Shown here one piece after another: positions 9,869 to 20,470 of a DNA stretch of 64,000 nucleotides. The notes below the pieces were generated by a model. That model was not told the DNA's origin and ran no database searches. It worked only from the letters and a program-made list of their open reading frames with translations. The position numbers and the translations under genes are program-made. Numbering within the stretch: the first letter of the stretch is position 1; each line of letters starts with the position of its first letter. Source of the stretch: Pelagicoccus sp. SDUM812003 (GTDB lineage Bacteria; Verrucomicrobiota; Verrucomicrobiia; Opitutales; Opitutaceae); assembly GCF_031127815.1 (NCBI RefSeq), contig NZ_JARXHY010000012.1, positions 1 through 64,000 of the forward strand. Reading direction: 5' to 3'.

Positions 9869-10180
9869 GGGAGAAATACTAACGGGAGGAGGTATGAGAG
9901 ATAAAAATACGACACAGTACCTACGGGTCGTCCAGCAGCACCACAAGTCTCAATTCCTTTGTGACTGTCAGGCAATTCGTCGACGTCTCTTTGATCGAAC
10001 TCGAAGAGGGATGACTCGGCGCGTGGTAGCTAGCATGTCGGACGAAACGATCAGTCTCGCGCTTGGGTTCACGGAAGAGCGCGAGCTTGGAAGTCTCGCG
10101 CCGCCTATTTTGCTGGCTTGAAAAAAACGTCAGGCGTGGAGGCCTAAGCTTTTCGAGCAGTCTAGCACTGGTTCGAACTC
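9869..10180. other. Intergenic region, 312 bp
   Basis: This holds the promoter side of the RCC1-repeat gene and the 3' end of the GH63-like gene, both on the minus strand. A terminator-like hairpin sits at 10121-10147. A sequence resembling a tRNA T-loop near 10170 lacks matching stems. I see no convincing coding frame. Confidence 0.6.
10121..10147 (-). terminator. Probable intrinsic terminator of the GH63-like gene
   Basis: Read on the minus strand, TTAGGC and GCCTGA pair (6 bp, one G-T wobble) around a 6-nt loop, followed by CG and seven T residues. It lies about 35 bp past the GH63 stop codon. Confidence 0.5.
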
Positions 10181-12841
10181 TTAAGCGAGATCGTGCAGGA
10201 TGGTGGCGATCAGGGCGGTCCAGCCGGTCTGGTGGCTCGCTCCGTGGCCTTGTCCGGTGTCGCCGTGAAAGAACTCGTAGAAGAGGTGCAGGTCCTCGAA
10301 GTGAGGATCCGAGCTTTGCGCTGGGAAATCGCGCTGGTACGGGCGAGTCCCGTTCTCGTCCTTCAGGAACAGCTTGGTCAGGCGTCTTTCGATGTCTTGG
10401 GCGCATTCCTGCAAAGTGCGCTGCTGGCCGGAACCGGTCGGGTACTCGATAAGGAAGTGATCGCCAAAGTGATCGTGGTATTGCTTGAGCGCTTGGATGA
10501 TAAGGAAGTTTAGAGGAAACCAGATGGGGCCGCGCCAGTTCGAGTTTCCGCCAAAGAGCCAAGTATCCGAATCTCCAGGACAGTAGCGAACCTCGTGCAG
10601 CTGTTCTCCCAGTCGGAGCGAAAATGGATGTTCCTTATGATACTTTGAGAGGGAGCGGATCCCGTAGTCCGAGAGGAACTCGGATTCATCGAAGAGGTAG
10701 CCCAGCAAGGAGCGAAGGCGTTCCTCGTTTGGGATGGCTAGCAGGAGGCTGCCGCCGGTCTCCTCGCAATCCATACTAGAGATGGTTTGGGTGATGTCCT
10801 TGCGGTGCTCAAGGTACCAGCGAAGACGGGCATGGAACTCCGGCATGGATTCGAGCTGCTGGCGCTGGATGCTATGCACGGCGATGAGAGGGAGGAGGCC
10901 TACGAGGGAGCGGACTTTGATGCGCTCGACGTGACCGTCGGCGAAAACGATTTCATCGTAGTAGAAACCGGTTTCGGAATCCCAAAGCCCCTTTTCGCCG
11001 AAGTGGTTGATGGCGTCGGCAATGCTCATGAAGTGCTCGAAGAACTTTGAAGCGATGTCCTCGTAGGTCGGATCCGTTTTCGCTAATTCCAGAGCGATGG
11101 CCAGCATGGTTACGCTGTAGAACGCCATCCAGGCGGTTCCATCCGCCTGATGCAGTTGGGCCCCACCTGGTAGCGGCTTGGATCGATCGAAGATGCCGAT
11201 GTTGTCCAGACCAAGAAAGCCGCCTCCGAAAATGTTGTTGCCCGAGGGGTCCTTGCGGTTCACCCACCATGTGAAGTTGAGTAACAGCTTGGTGAATACG
11301 CGTTTCAGGAAATCCGTGTCCGCAGCGCCTAGCTTCGCCTCTCGACGATAGACCTGCCAGCACGCCCAGGCATGGGTGGGAGGATTCACGTCGTCTAGCG
11401 CCCATTCGTAGGCCGGGATTTGGCCGTTTGGGTGCATATACCATTCGCGGAGAAACAGCAGGAGCTGGCGCTTGGCGAAGGTAGGATCCATGCGAGCGAA
11501 GGGGATCATATGAAACGCCAGGTCCCAGGAGGCGTACCATGGGTACTCCCACTTGTCGGGCATGGAAATGACGTCCCGGTTGAAGAGGTGCGTCCAGGCG
11601 TGATTTCGCCCTTTGAGACGCGAGGCCGGCGGCTTAGCCACCGATGAATCGCCCGCCAGCCAATCCGACACTGAATAGTGATAGAACTGCTTGGTCCAGA
11701 GCAAGCCAGCGTAGGCTTGACGTTGGAGTCGCTGTTCCTCCGGGCTGAGGCTGCTGGCGACATGCTTCTCCCAAAATGCATCCGCTTCGTGAATACGATT
11801 GAGAAAAATCTTATCGAAGTCGTCGAAGGGACCATTTGCAGACGCTTCCGATTCGGCATATAGCCTGAGCTTAACTTGATGCGAGCCTCCGGCTTCTATG
11901 GTTGCTGCGTAGCGAAGCAGTGCCATGGTGCCACCTTCGCGGTTAACCGAGTTCTGGTCGCCATCAATTATCCATTTGTTGAAAGCGTTCCCGGTGTACT
12001 TGGTGTAGGAATCCTTCTGATACAGCGTTTGGGTGTCGGTTTCGTTTTCGGTGAAGGCAAATTCCGGATACTGGCCCGACTCGTCGCAATCGAAGGCAAG
12101 AACAAAGTTCCCCAGGCTTTGGTGTTCGAGGCGAAGTCGCCCCTGGTCCATCGAGGAAATGCGAGGCTTCGGTGTGCAGCCTTCGTGTTCGCATCCCCAG
12201 ATCCAGGTATTGCGGTACCAGATTTTCGGAAGGATGTGCAGAGGAGCCGGGTCTGGACCGCGATTCGTAGCGGTGAGGCGGATCAGAATGTCGTTTGGCC
12301 CTTCTTTGGCGTATTCGACTTCCAGGTCGAAGTAGCGGTTTTCATCGAAGATACCTGTATCCAAAATTTCGTACTCCGGCTGGGTGCGGTCGCGATTGGC
12401 GTTTTCCGATCGCAGCAGTTCGTAGGGGAACTTCGCTTGTGGATACTTGTAGACGGCTTTGGCGTAGCTGTGGGTCGGAGTGGCGTCGAGGTAGTAGTAG
12501 AGCTCCTTGCAATCCTCCCCATGGTTCCCTTCGGTGCTGCTGAGTCCGAAGAGCCTTTCCTTCAGGATTGGATCCTTCTCATTCCACACTACGGGACAGA
12601 GGCAGAGTCGCGCTTGGCGATCGGTGAAACCAAGGAGGCCATCAGCGCCCCAGCGGTAGGAGCGCAGTGAGGCCTGCTCGAACGGAAAATAGGCCCAGGC
12701 GTTTCCGTCTTCCGAATAGTCCTCTCGCACGGTGCCCCATTGCCTTTCGGACAGATAGGTGCCCCAACGCTTCCAGTTTCCCTTGCGGGAAAGTTCATCT
12801 TCGAGGCGCTGCTCTTCGGTGGAGAGTTTTTTATCGGGCAT
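10181..12841 (-). CDS. GH63-like glucosidase (MGH1-type catalytic domain)
   Basis: 886 aa, no signal peptide. The N-terminal 350 residues form a beta-sandwich domain (SYRWGADGLLGFTD, LPKIWYRNTW) and the rest an (alpha/alpha)6 barrel of clan GH-G, with the conserved motifs YPWYASWDLAFHMIPFARM and HPNGQIPAYEWALDDVNPP. It closely resembles the bacterial relatives of mannosyl-oligosaccharide glucosidase, which cleave alpha-linked glucose or glucose-glycerate type compatible solutes. The size (about 880 aa) is normal for this bacterial group. The lack of a signal peptide points to a cytoplasmic substrate, such as imported oligosaccharides or storage polymers. It follows a LytTR regulator and its kinase on the same strand with a 69-bp gap, so it may be their target or operon partner. 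Confidence 0.85.
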   Translation of the reverse strand: MPDKKLSTEEQRLEDELSRKGNWKRWGTYLSERQWGTVREDYSEDGNAWAYFPFEQASLRSYRWGADGLLGFTDRQARLCLCPVVWNEKDPILKERLFGLSSTEGNHGEDCKELYYYLDATPTHSYAKAVYKYPQAKFPYELLRSENANRDRTQPEYEILDTGIFDENRYFDLEVEYAKEGPNDILIRLTATNRGPDPAPLHILPKIWYRNTWIWGCEHEGCTPKPRISSMDQGRLRLEHQSLGNFVLAFDCDESGQYPEFAFTENETDTQTLYQKDSYTKYTGNAFNKWIIDGDQNSVNREGGTMALLRYAATIEAGGSHQVKLRLYAESEASANGPFDDFDKIFLNRIHEADAFWEKHVASSLSPEEQRLQRQAYAGLLWTKQFYHYSVSDWLAGDSSVAKPPASRLKGRNHAWTHLFNRDVISMPDKWEYPWYASWDLAFHMIPFARMDPTFAKRQLLLFLREWYMHPNGQIPAYEWALDDVNPPTHAWACWQVYRREAKLGAADTDFLKRVFTKLLLNFTWWVNRKDPSGNNIFGGGFLGLDNIGIFDRSKPLPGGAQLHQADGTAWMAFYSVTMLAIALELAKTDPTYEDIASKFFEHFMSIADAINHFGEKGLWDSETGFYYDEIVFADGHVERIKVRSLVGLLPLIAVHSIQRQQLESMPEFHARLRWYLEHRKDITQTISSMDCEETGGSLLLAIPNEERLRSLLGYLFDESEFLSDYGIRSLSKYHKEHPFSLRLGEQLHEVRYCPGDSDTWLFGGNSNWRGPIWFPLNFLIIQALKQYHDHFGDHFLIEYPTGSGQQRTLQECAQDIERRLTKLFLKDENGTRPYQRDFPAQSSDPHFEDLHLFYEFFHGDTGQGHGASHQTGWTALIATILHDLA

Positions 12842-12910
12842 TGCGAAAAGTCGTTGGCAGGCGAGGACGTTCTGTAGCTAAGATGCGGTACAGTGTTGCT
12901 GAATCCTTTG

Positions 12911-13624
12911 CTATGGATCGCGCGTTTCTAGTCGAGCACGGAACGCCTTGGCGAACGAGCGACTCAAGGGAATGGTACGTCCACTGGGGAAAGTGAGCAC
13001 GTTCTGATGGTCCGGTCCTGCTATCATGCCATCTATGGCTTGCATGTTTGCCAGGAAGGACTTGTGGACCCTTTCGAAGTGCGGTGGAAGGATTTGCTGG
13101 AGCGTTTTCAGCATCTTGTCGTGGCAGCGCGGTGCGCCATCTGTTTTCTGGATGAGGGAGCAAGGGCCATCCGCCTGCACGTATTCGATTTCCTCAAGTG
13201 AAATCAGCTCGATGCGACCCGCGGAGCGAACCGCTAAATACTTCGCGAAATGGGCGTCGAGAGGAACGCTTTCGGTCACGCGACTGAACGCTAGTCCGAG
13301 TCGCTCCTCATCGAAGGGTTTCGGCACGAAGTCCAATACGCCAAGTTCGTAAGCTTCGATGGCCCGTCTGGTGTAGGCGGATACAACGATGGTTTGGAAG
13401 GAGCGAGAGGCAAGATCCTTTAGGATATCAAATCCGTCTCGCCCCTCCAGGTTGAGATCGAGCAAAAGGAGGTCGATATCCTGGTGAGTCTCGATCAGCG
13501 CGAGCGCTTCGCTGAGATTGATAGCCGTATGAAGCGTTTCGATACGCTCTTTTAGAATAGAACGGGCGAGGCGGACGAGACGGTCCATGATGCTGGCTTC
13601 ATCTTCGACTATTAGCAGTTTCAT
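12911..13624 (-). CDS. LytTR-family response regulator
   Basis: 237 aa. A receiver domain (residues 1-120: acidic pocket Glu7-Asp8, phospho-acceptor Asp56 in LLLLDLNLEG, Lys in VPKPFDEE) is followed by a LytTR DNA-binding domain (RIELISLEEIEYVQADG, FERVHKSFLANMQAIDG, LTFPSGRTIPLSRSF). The ATG at 13622-13624 overlaps the TGA of the upstream kinase gene as ATGA, so the two are translationally coupled. The frame remains open further upstream, but that part is antisense to kinase coding sequence. LytTR regulators bind direct repeats upstream of target promoters. Likely targets, by proximity, are its own operon and the GH63 gene. Confidence 0.93.
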   Translation of the reverse strand: MKLLIVEDEASIMDRLVRLARSILKERIETLHTAINLSEALALIETHQDIDLLLLDLNLEGRDGFDILKDLASRSFQTIVVSAYTRRAIEAYELGVLDFVPKPFDEERLGLAFSRVTESVPLDAHFAKYLAVRSAGRIELISLEEIEYVQADGPCSLIQKTDGAPRCHDKMLKTLQQILPPHFERVHKSFLANMQAIDGMIAGPDHQNVLTFPSGRTIPLSRSFAKAFRARLETRDP

Positions 13625-15300
13625 GGGATGGTGATCGTCGTTTTCCAGAACTCGCCTTCGGGACCGTGCTCGAAGTGCCATGACGGGTAGGATTCCGCGA
13701 GTCTTGCTTTGATGTATCGAATCCCGGTGCCATCTCTCTGGCTTGTCGCATTCGAGTCGGTTTTGCCAAGCGGGGCGGAGAACACGAGTCTCCGCTCGCC
13801 AGCTCGTTTGCTTTGCTGCACAGTGAAGCGAATGCCTTGCTGTCCGTAGCTGTTGTGGGTGATGGCGTTTTCGACCAGGTTTCTCAATACAGCAGGGGGA
13901 ATCGTATCCTCCGGGTCGATACCTTCGCAATCGATTTGATAGGATGCCTTTTTCCGATACTCCATGATCTTCAAATAGCTCCGGCAGGACTCGATTTCGA
14001 TGGCGATCGGAATAAGCGGTTTATCCGAAATGTCTGACAGCAGCTCGAATTCCTTTGCCAAGGCTTGAATCAGTTTCACTCCTTGCTTGGGATTGGTCTC
14101 GATCCATTCGATAGCGGAGGTGAGCGAATTGAGCACGAAATGCGGTTCGATCTTGCTTTTTAGTAGTTCGAGTTCGAGTCGGGCGTTTTGTAGTTGAGCT
14201 TGGGATCGTTTGCGCGACTCCATGCGTTGTAACTTAATAATCGATACAAATAGGATCGCAGCCAGTATCCCCAGTCCGATCGCTTGATTTTGTACGAGAA
14301 ATGGAAGCTGGTAGTTCGCGAGGAGGAGCGAAGAAATCGCTAGCGCTTTCAGTGAATGTGGTCGCTTCGATGCGACGGCGTAGAGCGAAATGGCTACGCA
14401 GACGTATGCGGTTGATGGGATGATTTCGAGGTCGCTTATAACCTTGCTCAAGGCATATGGCACGAGGCAGAGAGCGAAAAGCCAAGGTTTCTGAAAGCGG
14501 AGCAGCGAAATTAGCGAAGCTGGAGCGAGAATGGACAAGCACGTGTGGACGAATAGAACGCCAATGCCAATCCAGTCCAGATAGGGATACGGCACGTTCA
14601 GCTGATAATAGAGCAACTTGTTGACCGCGTAGAGCCCGAACACGATGCAGCTTAGCCCGAGCAAAAGGTATTGTCGGCGTTCCTTCTCGAAGGCGGAATA
14701 AGCTACGAGGTAAACGCCGAATAGAGCGAACGCGAGATAGAGGCAGTAGATAAGCGTCGATTTTCCAGCAGTCGCCAAACGCTCGCTGATGGTTTGGAGA
14801 ATAAGCATCATGGCATGCCCATTCGTTTCGTCGAAGGAATGCACGCCACGAATGGTCAAGGTGTACTTTGCTCCCGCTTTCAGAGGGGTGGGGAGCGGAA
14901 AGCTCCGATAGCTGTTTCCAACGGAAAGCTCATCCATCGCCTCATCGAGTCGGCCATTGCGACCGAGAAAATCTGTTTCCCAACTCAACTCGTAGGTGGC
15001 GGGCAAATACAAAGAAAGTACCGGTGAATCGTCAATCTGCTGATCAGTCAGCGCAACCAACGTCAGTTCGATCTGGAAGCGAGTCGGAAGGTTTCTTTGC
15101 AGCGGCAGGGCGATGTAGTACGGGTTATCAACGGTAATCTCTACAGGCTTCGCGGCTGCTGCTGCGGGCTGCGTCAGATCGGTCAATCTGAACGACTCGA
15201 ATATGTATGGCGATCCGACGAAGCCGTTTTCCGCTCGACTGTCTTGCGCCTCAAGAGCAGGCAGGACGATAAGAATCAGGAGGATTAGGCAACGCGACAT
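13621..15300 (-). CDS. LytS/YehU-type membrane sensor histidine kinase with 7TM-DISM sensor
   Basis: About 559 aa from the ATG at 15300, which begins a signal peptide ([19 protein letters not shown]); a second ATG at 15363 would add 21 residues. An extracellular beta-rich domain (to about residue 170) is followed by seven predicted membrane helices (about 180-370), as in 7TMR-DISM receptors, whose extracellular part often binds carbohydrates. The kinase part is of the His_kinase type, with His in [17 protein letters not shown] at about residue 387, and a HATPase domain with the N box [15 protein letters not shown] and a G box [12 protein letters not shown]. It signals to the LytTR regulator encoded immediately downstream. 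The ligand is not evident; the adjacent GH63-like gene hints at a sugar. Confidence 0.92.
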   Translation of the reverse strand: MSRCLILLILIVLPALEAQDSRAENGFVGSPYIFESFRLTDLTQPAAAAAKPVEITVDNPYYIALPLQRNLPTRFQIELTLVALTDQQIDDSPVLSLYLPATYELSWETDFLGRNGRLDEAMDELSVGNSYRSFPLPTPLKAGAKYTLTIRGVHSFDETNGHAMMLILQTISERLATAGKSTLIYCLYLAFALFGVYLVAYSAFEKERRQYLLLGLSCIVFGLYAVNKLLYYQLNVPYPYLDWIGIGVLFVHTCLSILAPASLISLLRFQKPWLFALCLVPYALSKVISDLEIIPSTAYVCVAISLYAVASKRPHSLKALAISSLLLANYQLPFLVQNQAIGLGILAAILFVSIIKLQRMESRKRSQAQLQNARLELELLKSKIEPHFVLNSLTSAIEWIETNPKQGVKLIQALAKEFELLSDISDKPLIPIAIEIESCRSYLKIMEYRKKASYQIDCEGIDPEDTIPPAVLRNLVENAITHNSYGQQGIRFTVQQSKRAGERRLVFSAPLGKTDSNATSQRDGTGIRYIKARLAESYPSWHFEHGPEGEFWKTTITIP

Positions 15301-15457
15301 CGATGACTTATTTGCCAGTTGGGAGGGAGGCAAGGCGAGCGAAAAGAGGCGTTGTCTGACCATTGGTTACCCATTGCGACCGTTCGTTGCAATGACCTCG
15401 CTCGCAGTTAGCCCGACGACTGTCCTGAAGCTGAACTTTCGCGAAACGCTAGAAGAC

Positions 15458-15940
15458 ATGAAGCAGACGATACAAATGACGATAAACGGGCAGCGTCGGG
15501 AGCTGCTGGTCGATCCCCAGCAACCGTTGCTTTGGTCCTTGAGGGATGACTTGGGGATGACGGGGACTAAATACGGATGTGGCAAGGGCCTGTGCGGGTG
15601 TTGCACGGTTCACTTGAATGGAGTCGCTGTTCGATCCTGCCAGATGCCGACTGGCGGCTTGCAGAATGCGGAAATTCGAACGATCGAGGGCGTCGGCTCC
15701 GAGGAAATGCTACACCCCGTTCAGCAGGCTTGGGAAATCGAGGACGTCGCCCAATGCGGCTATTGTCAAGCAGGCCAGATCATGTCGGCCGTAGCTTTAC
15801 TCGACAGCGATAGCTCCCCTAGCGATGAGGCGATCGATGTGGCGATGGACGGCAATCTGTGCCGATGCGCTACCTACAAGCGTATCCGCAAAGCCATACA
15901 CCGTGCCGTGCGGTTGAAGATGGAAGGAGCGAGCTCATGA
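15458..15940 (+). CDS. iorA: IorA-type (2Fe-2S) subunit of molybdenum hydroxylase
   Basis: 160 aa. Contains the plant-type [2Fe-2S] ligand set [15 protein letters not shown]...SC and the second cluster ligands in [10 protein letters not shown] and GNLCRCATY, exactly as in the small subunit of isoquinoline 1-oxidoreductase and other xanthine-oxidase-family enzymes. Electrons from the Mo centre pass through these clusters. The ATG at 15458 fits family starts; the frame is open upstream to an ATG at about 15391. Its stop overlaps the start of the large-subunit gene (ATGA), so the two are coupled. The substrate cannot be read from sequence; 'ior' names the family, and the real substrate may be another aldehyde or N-heterocycle. 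Confidence 0.9.
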   Translation: MKQTIQMTINGQRRELLVDPQQPLLWSLRDDLGMTGTKYGCGKGLCGCCTVHLNGVAVRSCQMPTGGLQNAEIRTIEGVGSEEMLHPVQQAWEIEDVAQCGYCQAGQIMSAVALLDSDSSPSDEAIDVAMDGNLCRCATYKRIRKAIHRAVRLKMEGASS

Positions 15941-18132
15941 AGCAGACAGTCAGTCGCAGACACTTCTTGAAACTAGGCGCGGCGGCCGGTGGCGGTTTGC
16001 TTGTCAAAGCCTATTGGACGCCCGTTTCGTTTGCCAATGAAGCGACGATTATCAACTCGAACTCGCCTTGGTTTTGGGCGGAGTTTCTAGCGGATGGCAG
16101 CGTCTCGTTGAAGCTGAGCAAGCAGGAAATGGGGCAGGGCGTGCACACAGGACTTGCGATGCTCTTTGCGGAGGAAGCCTGCCTGGACTGGAGCAAGGTG
16201 TCAGCGAGTCAGGCCAACTGGGATCGTGGGTCGCGAGCCTACTACGAATCTCCGTTTGGTGTAGTGACGGGCGGAAGTTCGACGATTCACACCCTTTGGG
16301 AACCGATGCGACTTGCGGGTGCGCAAGTGAGAGATTGTTTCGTAAGGGCTGCCGCTCGAAAGTGGAAGGTCGATCCGCAATCGTGTACCGCGAAAAATGG
16401 ATACGTGCTTAACCAATCCTCCGGGGAGTCACTTTCCTACCACGAGCTTAGTCACAAAGCGAAAACCTTCGCTCCGAGCGAGTCCCCAGAGTTGAAGCCA
16501 AGAGAACGCTATGAACTGATTGGGAAGTCCGTTTCGAGTCGCCACAATCGGGCTTTTGTCACCGGTTCGGCGAACTACGCCAGCAATGTCAGGCTTCCAG
16601 GTATGCTCCACGCCGTGGTCAATCGTCGACCTTTGCTCGGCAGCAAGCTGGTCTCCTTTGACGCCAGGGAGACGTTGAACGTTCCCGGAGTCGTCGACGT
16701 GGTCGAGATTTCTGGAGACGAGGAAAGTGAAGGATTCGTTTTCGGACTGGCCGGCGGAGTGGCGGTTTTAGCCGAGTCGACCTGGTCGGCCATGCAGGGG
16801 GCACGAGTATTGAAAGTCGAGTGGGACATGGGGGAGAATGCAAATGCCAGCTACGATAGCGTGCGAAGCGCAAACGAGCGGCGAGACTTCATCAAGAGCG
16901 AGGTTAAAAATGACTTCGGCGATATCGAAACGGCTTTCTCAACAGCGGTGGAAACCGTCGAGTCCAGCTATGAAAACCTGTTGCAAGCCCACGGGCAAAT
17001 GGAACCCCTCACCTCCACTGCCAGCTTCAAGAATGGAAACCTCGAGATATGGTCATCCTGCCAAGACATGCGCGGATCAGTGCAGTATGTTGCGCGATTG
17101 CTCGCTATCGAAGAAGATGCAGTCACGCTTCACAGCGCCTTGGCGGGAGGTTCGTTCGGAAGGCTGGCTTGGGCTGATTATGTAGGTGAATCCGCACTAC
17201 TGTCCAAAATGGTTGGGAAACCTGTGAAGGTGACGTGGACGAGAGAGGACGACATGCGGTGCGACTACTATCACCCTCAGAAGATATCAAAGTGGAAAGG
17301 CTGTCTCGATAGTGAGGGCTTTGTATCCGGAATCTGGAGCGAATACGGAATCTTGGGAACTCCCTCCTATTGGTGGCTACTTCACTGGGCGTACCTGCCT
17401 TACGGGATAGACAATGTGAAGGTCGAATCGAATCTGATAAAGCAGCCGATCAGAACGGGGGCTTGGCGTAGCGTGGTGGAGCACATGCAGGCTTTCCCTG
17501 AGGAGAGTTTCATCGACGAACTTTCATACGTCGCAGGCGAAGATCCATATCGCTTTCGCTTGAAGCATGTTCGAAGGGCAGTCGAGCGATTTGAAGGTGA
17601 CGACTATTGGCGCCAGATGGGGCAGAGAGCGAAATTGGTTCTGGAATCGGTTCCCGACTTCTACGATTGGGATGCGCCGCTCGGTCTTGGAAAAGGGCGA
17701 GGTATCGCGATGTCGAAGTTCGGCTCAACCATCGTCTGCCAGATCGCGGAAGTCGACCTAGGCGAGCGCGATTTCACAGTGGAAAGAATCGTTGCCATCG
17801 TCGCGCCCGGCAAGGTCCTCAACCCGCAGCTTGCGGAAAACCAAATCGAAGGAGGCATCCTCTGGGCGTTGAGCGCCTGCAAGCACGGCCGACTCAGCTT
17901 CGAGCATGGAAAAGTGAAGGAGGACAACTACGACGCGTATCCAGTTCTTCGATTCTCGGAGACTCCTGAGTTGCAAGTCCACTTTCTAGAAGATGAGGGA
18001 CCGTTGGGAGGCATGGGGGAGCTCGGCGTGCCAGCGACGGCGCCCGCTGTAGCGAACGCGATCTACGCCATCAGCTGCAAACGCCTGCGCTCGCTGCCCT
18101 TCGATACGAACACGTTGTTCGGGAACGTCTAG
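15937..18132 (+). CDS. iorB: IorB-type molybdopterin-binding subunit, Tat-exported
   Basis: 731 aa. It begins with a twin-arginine signal ([15 protein letters not shown]), so the complex is assembled in the cytoplasm and exported folded. The sequence matches the large subunit of the isoquinoline 1-oxidoreductase type: [17 protein letters not shown], the [17 protein letters not shown] segment, [15 protein letters not shown], and the catalytic Glu in [18 protein letters not shown]. Unlike most large subunits there is no separate FAD subunit gene next to it, as expected for IorAB. One of the few clear Shine-Dalgarno sequences in the window (GGAAGGAG) precedes the start. No maturation chaperone (XdhC/CoxF) lies nearby. 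Confidence 0.9.
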   Translation: MKQTVSRRHFLKLGAAAGGGLLVKAYWTPVSFANEATIINSNSPWFWAEFLADGSVSLKLSKQEMGQGVHTGLAMLFAEEACLDWSKVSASQANWDRGSRAYYESPFGVVTGGSSTIHTLWEPMRLAGAQVRDCFVRAAARKWKVDPQSCTAKNGYVLNQSSGESLSYHELSHKAKTFAPSESPELKPRERYELIGKSVSSRHNRAFVTGSANYASNVRLPGMLHAVVNRRPLLGSKLVSFDARETLNVPGVVDVVEISGDEESEGFVFGLAGGVAVLAESTWSAMQGARVLKVEWDMGENANASYDSVRSANERRDFIKSEVKNDFGDIETAFSTAVETVESSYENLLQAHGQMEPLTSTASFKNGNLEIWSSCQDMRGSVQYVARLLAIEEDAVTLHSALAGGSFGRLAWADYVGESALLSKMVGKPVKVTWTREDDMRCDYYHPQKISKWKGCLDSEGFVSGIWSEYGILGTPSYWWLLHWAYLPYGIDNVKVESNLIKQPIRTGAWRSVVEHMQAFPEESFIDELSYVAGEDPYRFRLKHVRRAVERFEGDDYWRQMGQRAKLVLESVPDFYDWDAPLGLGKGRGIAMSKFGSTIVCQIAEVDLGERDFTVERIVAIVAPGKVLNPQLAENQIEGGILWALSACKHGRLSFEHGKVKEDNYDAYPVLRFSETPELQVHFLEDEGPLGGMGELGVPATAPAVANAIYAISCKRLRSLPFDTNTLFGNV

Positions 18133-18219
18133 GCGCAAGGCGCTAATCTTCGATTAACCGCTCCGCAGCTTTTCGTTGGTGGAGCGAGACCTCCGGGCAC
18201 GCTCTGCACTGCAAAACTG

Positions 18220-20358
18220 CTACTCTTCGGTCTTTGCGATTTCCAAATCGCGGGCAACTTCATCGCGAATCAAAGCCCAGTGAAAGAGGTTGTCAGGGTT
18301 CGCGTCGAACGAGTTGTGGTTGTAGTGGGTGAGTGGCATGTCTCGGTACAGTGGGCGAGTGATAGCGATCACTTGATCCCAGTGCTGCAAAGCTCTTTCG
18401 AGATGCGCGATCGCATCTCTCTTCTGGTCGCTGTCGCCAGAAAGACGATACGAGTGCAGAGCCACCGCGCCGCGGAGCTTTTCCGCAAGGTGAAGGCCAA
18501 GTTGAGCCCAGGCTTTCACATCGGAAACTTCATACAGCAGGCTGTCTGAACTCGAAGTATCGATAGAAGAAACTAGCCTCAGAGCCTCGCGGTTGTCTCG
18601 TTCTAGAGTGTCGGCAAGTTGCAAGGGAGTAATCTGCCCGGCGCCGAATGAGCCGCCAGTGCGAAGGGTTTCCACGTATTCGGAAACGGATACGTAGCTG
18701 GGATCCATGGTCGGGTGCGAAATGAGCTGGTCGATGCCGATGTACTTGGTCTCCTCGCCTTGCAGCGCGAGAAAGCCCTCGCTGTAGAGGGTGAAGTCCC
18801 AGCGGGAGTCGTAAAGGGAGGCAAGCCTAAGCTGCGTGGAGGAAGCAAGCGAGTAGGCGTTGAGCAGATTGTCGCCATCGCTCCCGAATCGTCGATTGAA
18901 CTCGGCTTGAAAGACGGAATCCGGCGTTTCCGGATCATAGAGGAGACGCCCCCATAGCTTGTAGAACAGCCACTGACGCTGAAAGGCATACTTCCAATCG
19001 ACGGACCTATTCGAAGCCGTAAAATAGTCCAGAGCGGGAATGTACGTTTCCGATCCGATAAAATAGCCGCCAACATAATCGGCCTCGCCGTTTAGGGCGA
19101 TGTGCTGTCGTATAAAACTGGGTACGCCCCAGCGAAGGCAGAAGAAGTCCTCGTTTCTCGCTTGCCACACGATTTTGTAGTTTTCGGGCAGCGGATCGAA
19201 ATAGGTGTCGCCGAGCTTTCCTCCGTGGACTTTCACAAGTTTGGGAGTGGAGTGAGCGTGCGACCAGTTGAATTTCATCTCCACCCAGATGGGACCATCG
19301 AAGCGGTCTTCCAAGCGCTCCATGGCGTCGCGGGTGACCTGTTCGACGTTTTTGCTCACTCCGGGATCGGAGGAAGTGCCAGATGAGAACGGCACGCGGT
19401 GTATCAGTTTTACCTTACGATCCGCTTCGAGCATGCCTGCGATCATCACGTCGTCCATCCACTTCTGGCGTTCGAGCGGGGTCATGCCCGCCATGCCTTC
19501 GCCGTGAGAGATGCCGATGCCATCGAGATTCGGATAGGTATTCAGAATCTGGGTAACGCTTTCGCGTAGGTAGCGTCTCAGCAGTTCGGAAGTGTCGCCG
19601 GGGACGTAGTAGTGCGGGTAGAAATTTCGCTCGGCGATGCCGTGGGCCTTCGAAAACTCCTCGCTGGTGAAGATGCTCCATTGCACGATGTAGGTATCCA
19701 ACGCCCGTTCCTTAGCCATTCTGAAGATCTCGCGATAAAGGCTTTCCCATTCCGCTTGTTGCTCATCGTTCCACGGCGAGGCTTCGGGAAAGTTTTCCGG
19801 TTTCACCATGTAGGTGAAGGGATTCATGTTCCAGAGGCTGATCACGTTGAAACGGTTCTCCACCATCATATCCAGGAAGGCCTCCCAGTACTTCGGGTCG
19901 CGTGCGGTTTCGTAGTGCTGGTCGAGAGCGCTGCTTGGTCGATAGGTCTCCCAAGGGAGATTGTATTTGATGCCGCGAAATTCGAAATGCGGCGTTTCTT
20001 CAAAACTCGGCACGTCCGCGAGCGCCACGCCGTTTTCGAGGCGTTCGATCAAAGCGAAGGTTCCGTAGATCAATCCCCGCTCGTCTCCTCCCAGCACGGA
20101 AACGACTTGATCTTCGGGAATGATTTGAAAGCCCTCTGGAGAAAGGCGTCCGGAGTTCAGGCCAAGATTCATCAAGCGATCGTAGCCGCTGCGCTGCTCC
20201 AGTACATCGTGCCCTGTCGCGTCCAAGGCCTGTTTCAACTTGCGAGCAGCATAGCTCGCTTGAGGGCTATCTTGGTCGTAGAGCACGTAGATGGCCTCAG
20301 CGAGGCACGCTTGACCGAATAGAAGGGCGCTCGCGAACAGAAGGGGTAGGTTACGCAT
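18220..20358 (-). CDS. Secreted glycosidase-like protein (GH67N/GH20b-type N-terminal domain)
   Basis: 712 aa with a signal peptide (MRNLPLLFASALLFGQACLA). Residues about 20-120 form an alpha/beta domain like those preceding GH67 and GH20 catalytic barrels (SPQASYAARKLKQALDATG, ERGLIYGTFALIERLENG). The following region looks like a TIM barrel: HFEFRGIKYNLPWETYRPSS, NRFNVISLWNMNPFTYMV, LDGIGISHGEGMAGM, GPIWVEMKFNWSHAHSTP and NYKIVWQARNEDFFCLRWG. Candidate catalytic acids are the Glu residues in SHGEGM and WVEMKFN, but I cannot assign a CAZy family. Alpha-glucuronidase or alpha-galacturonidase activity would suit the pectin genes nearby. It is monocistronic by appearance. Confidence 0.65.
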   Translation of the reverse strand: MRNLPLLFASALLFGQACLAEAIYVLYDQDSPQASYAARKLKQALDATGHDVLEQRSGYDRLMNLGLNSGRLSPEGFQIIPEDQVVSVLGGDERGLIYGTFALIERLENGVALADVPSFEETPHFEFRGIKYNLPWETYRPSSALDQHYETARDPKYWEAFLDMMVENRFNVISLWNMNPFTYMVKPENFPEASPWNDEQQAEWESLYREIFRMAKERALDTYIVQWSIFTSEEFSKAHGIAERNFYPHYYVPGDTSELLRRYLRESVTQILNTYPNLDGIGISHGEGMAGMTPLERQKWMDDVMIAGMLEADRKVKLIHRVPFSSGTSSDPGVSKNVEQVTRDAMERLEDRFDGPIWVEMKFNWSHAHSTPKLVKVHGGKLGDTYFDPLPENYKIVWQARNEDFFCLRWGVPSFIRQHIALNGEADYVGGYFIGSETYIPALDYFTASNRSVDWKYAFQRQWLFYKLWGRLLYDPETPDSVFQAEFNRRFGSDGDNLLNAYSLASSTQLRLASLYDSRWDFTLYSEGFLALQGEETKYIGIDQLISHPTMDPSYVSVSEYVETLRTGGSFGAGQITPLQLADTLERDNREALRLVSSIDTSSSDSLLYEVSDVKAWAQLGLHLAEKLRGAVALHSYRLSGDSDQKRDAIAHLERALQHWDQVIAITRPLYRDMPLTHYNHNSFDANPDNLFHWALIRDEVARDLEIAKTEE

Positions 20359-20470
20359 GCGGCTATACTAGGCGCCGCCGAGCATCACAGAAGGGGAAAG
20401 GCTGGGGAATCTGGTGCGCGTTCGCCCCGATAGCGGACCGAGGTCCATTTCGAACCGACGAGGCTAAGCG

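Noticed and set aside
10160-10185. GGTTCGAACTC, resembling a tRNA T-loop
   Set aside because: No pairing acceptor or anticodon stems around it.
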